Assembly: GCF_027594825.1 (NCBI RefSeq)
Contig: NZ_CP088930.1
Location: 744,001 to 808,000 of the forward strand
DNA from: Serratia liquefaciens
Lineage (GTDB): Bacteria > Pseudomonadota > Gammaproteobacteria > Enterobacterales > Enterobacteriaceae
Reading direction: 5' to 3'
Length of the DNA stretch: 64,000 nt
Of the stretch, positions 62,674 to 64,000 are shown piece by piece. How positions within the stretch are numbered: the stretch's first letter is position 1; each line of letters begins with the position of its first letter. The notes beneath the pieces were generated by a model. The model saw nothing but the letters and a program-made list of their open reading frames with translations, ran no database searches and was not told the origin of the DNA. The position numbers and the translations under genes were made by a program.

Positions 62674-64000
62674 GGCGTGACGTCCGCCGTTTCCGGCCGT
62701 CTGCTCGTTGCCCCCAGCGGCTGGCTGCATACCCACACGCGGCCCGCTTCTACCCGCACCGGCCAGGCGGTTACCCCATTTTCTGGATTGTCCACGCAGA
62801 TGCCGTCACTCAGGCGGAAGCGTTGCTTGTACAGAGGGGAAATCACCACCGGCTCGCCCGCTACATCACCGATCAAGCCACGCGCCAACACGTTGGCATC
62901 GCTGTCCGGCTCCTTGTTTGCCAACGCATAAACCCCGCAGTCCGGAAGATGAAACAGCGCAATTTGCCGTTGTCCCAAACGGGCGGCAATGCCGGCATGG
63001 GACGGAATATCCGTCAGCGCGCAAACATCCTGCCACTGTCCACCAGTGCCGGCGGCGGGTTGCACCTCGATCACCTGGGCCCGTTCCTCTCCCAGCGCCG
63101 GGCGACGCTGGCCGCGATCCGTCTGCCAGACAATCGCCTCGTCAGGCTGTTCGCTATTGACGAACGGACGGAACAGCTTCAGCCGATCCGGGCTGGCGAG
63201 CGTGGTTTGCCATTCACACTGGTAGACGCTCACCACCCTCTCCATTTCGGCATCCAGTTCGCGGCCAATGCCCAGGCTGTCTTGCAAAACCACCTGGCGC
63301 AGGTAGTCCAGCCCACCCTCCAGGTTATCCATCCAGGTGCTGGTGCGCTGCAGGCGATCGGCGGTACGGATATAGAACATAAGGAAACGATCGACGGTGC
63401 GGATCAGCGTGTCAGTATCAAGATCGCTGACAAACAGATCCGCATGGCGCGGTTTCATGCCGCCATTGCCGCACAAATAGAGGTTCCAGCCTTTGTCGGT
63501 GGCAATCACCCCCACGTCTTTGCTCTGCGCCTCTGCGCATTCTCGCGTGCAACCGGAAACCGCCATCTTGATTTTGTGCGGCGAGCGCAGCCCCTTGTAA
63601 CGATGCTCCAACGCGATCGCCAACGCGGTAGAATCCTGCACGCCATAACGACACCAACTGGAACCGACGCACGACTTCACCGTACGTAACGACTTGCCGT
63701 AGGCATGCCCGGTTTCAAAACCGGCATCGACCAACTGCTGCCAAATCTCCGGCAGTTGCTCCAGCCGCGCGCCAAACATGTCGACCCGCTGCCCGCCGGT
63801 AATTTTGGTGTAGAGCTGATAACGCTGGGCGATTTGACCAATGGCAATCAGCCCTGCCGGGGTGATTTCACCGGCCGGTACCCGTGGGACCACCGAATAG
63901 GTGCCGTCTTTCTGGATATTGGCGAAGAAACGGTCATTGGTGTCCTGCAGCGGCAAATGCTCCGGTTTCAACAAATATTCGTTCCAGCACGACGCCAGAA
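62670..64000 (-). CDS. nirB: Fused NirB-NirD nitrite reductase (5' part outside window)
   Basis: The frame runs from the window edge (first residues read LASCWNEYLLKPEHLPL) to TGA at 62670. It contains the siroheme/[4Fe-4S] half of NirB (KSCVGSSWCRYGV and SGCTRECAEA supply the cluster cysteines; YTKITGGQRVDMFGA is the conserved core). It then continues as a NirD-like Rieske-fold domain (about the last 130 residues, WQDVCALTDIPS to VEAGRVWV) without the usual Rieske Cys/His ligands. The fusion resembles enterobacterial assimilatory NasB/NirB types. It reduces nitrite to ammonia. Confidence 0.93.
   Translation of the reverse strand, partial: LASCWNEYLLKPEHLPLQDTNDRFFANIQKDGTYSVVPRVPAGEITPAGLIAIGQIAQRYQLYTKITGGQRVDMFGARLEQLPEIWQQLVDAGFETGHAYGKSLRTVKSCVGSSWCRYGVQDSTALAIALEHRYKGLRSPHKIKMAVSGCTRECAEAQSKDVGVIATDKGWNLYLCGNGGMKPRHADLFVSDLDTDTLIRTVDRFLMFYIRTADRLQRTSTWMDNLEGGLDYLRQVVLQDSLGIGRELDAEMERVVSVYQCEWQTTLASPDRLKLFRPFVNSEQPDEAIVWQTDRGQRRPALGEERAQVIEVQPAAGTGGQWQDVCALTDIPSHAGIAARLGQRQIALFHLPDCGVYALANKEPDSDANVLARGLIGDVAGEPVVISPLYKQRFRLSDGICVDNPENGVTAWPVRVEAGRVWVCSQPLGATSRRPETADVTP

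Noticed and set aside
1..64000. CRISPR arrays, rRNA, tRNA, integrases or IS transposases
   Set aside because: No regularly spaced repeats, no tRNA cloverleaf that I could recognise and no transposase- or integrase-like protein was seen anywhere in the window.

Overview
This window looks like a chromosomal segment of a member of the Enterobacterales, most probably Serratia or a close relative. The evidence is protein-level resemblance of NarGHJI, NarK, NarXL and YchO to their enteric counterparts, an ERIC-type intergenic repeat, a JUMPstart/ops element, and a GC-rich, densely packed gene layout. Genus-level assignment is an inference from gene content; no rRNA or tRNA gene is present to anchor it.

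Layout. (1) 1-6.7 kb: a carbohydrate-type ABC importer (end of the binding protein, two permeases, UgpC/MalK-type ATPase) with an embedded M17 aminopeptidase, a LacI-family regulator and a convergent Ntn-type glycosylasparaginase. An 18-bp perfect palindrome lies upstream of the asparaginase. Together they suggest uptake and breakdown of a glycosylated or isoaspartyl amino acid or peptide. (2) 6.8-15 kb: an alpha/beta hydrolase, a Dpp/Opp-type peptide importer operon and a GntR/aminotransferase (MocR-type) regulator. (3) 15.1-17.7 kb: a cyanide-insensitive-type cytochrome bd oxidase (cioAB) plus a 49-residue membrane subunit. (4) 17.8-18.2 kb: a ribbon-helix-helix-type protein overlapping a 58-residue ORF. 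(5) 18.3-26.3 kb: eight overlapping genes on the minus strand (ketosynthase III, SDR, metallo-beta-lactamase-fold hydrolase, PaaK/F390-type adenylate-forming enzyme, PAP2 protein, sterol-desaturase-type oxidase, two paralogous fatty-acid desaturases). This looks like an undescribed lipid biosynthesis pathway and is the strongest candidate for a novel system.

(6) 26.6-55.8 kb: the anaerobic nitrate-respiration locus. Genes narXL, narK and narGHJI are all present, but an 18-kb exopolysaccharide (EPS) region sits between narK and narG, which are adjacent in E. coli. The EPS block holds an initiating transferase, Wza, Wzc, Wzx, a TupA-like ATP-grasp protein, five glycosyltransferases, a secreted glycosidase-like protein and an EpsG-type polymerase. 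It is preceded by an SDR epimerase, a JUMPstart/ops element and, just downstream of the first gene, a strong intrinsic terminator, which suggests RfaH-type antitermination. An AT-rich stretch and a ToxR/CadC-like membrane regulator lie at the narK side. Perfect FNR boxes remain upstream of both narK and narG, and an ERIC element sits in the predicted narG leader.

(7) 55.8-59.2 kb: ychO (inverse-autotransporter family), an orphan prepilin-peptidase-like protein and a periplasmic PEBP-family protein. (8) 59.2-64 kb: the assimilatory nitrate/nitrite module, made of a NirB-NirD fusion (5' end outside the window), nasA and a siroheme-pathway methyltransferase. The window therefore carries both respiratory and assimilatory nitrate metabolism within about 37 kb.
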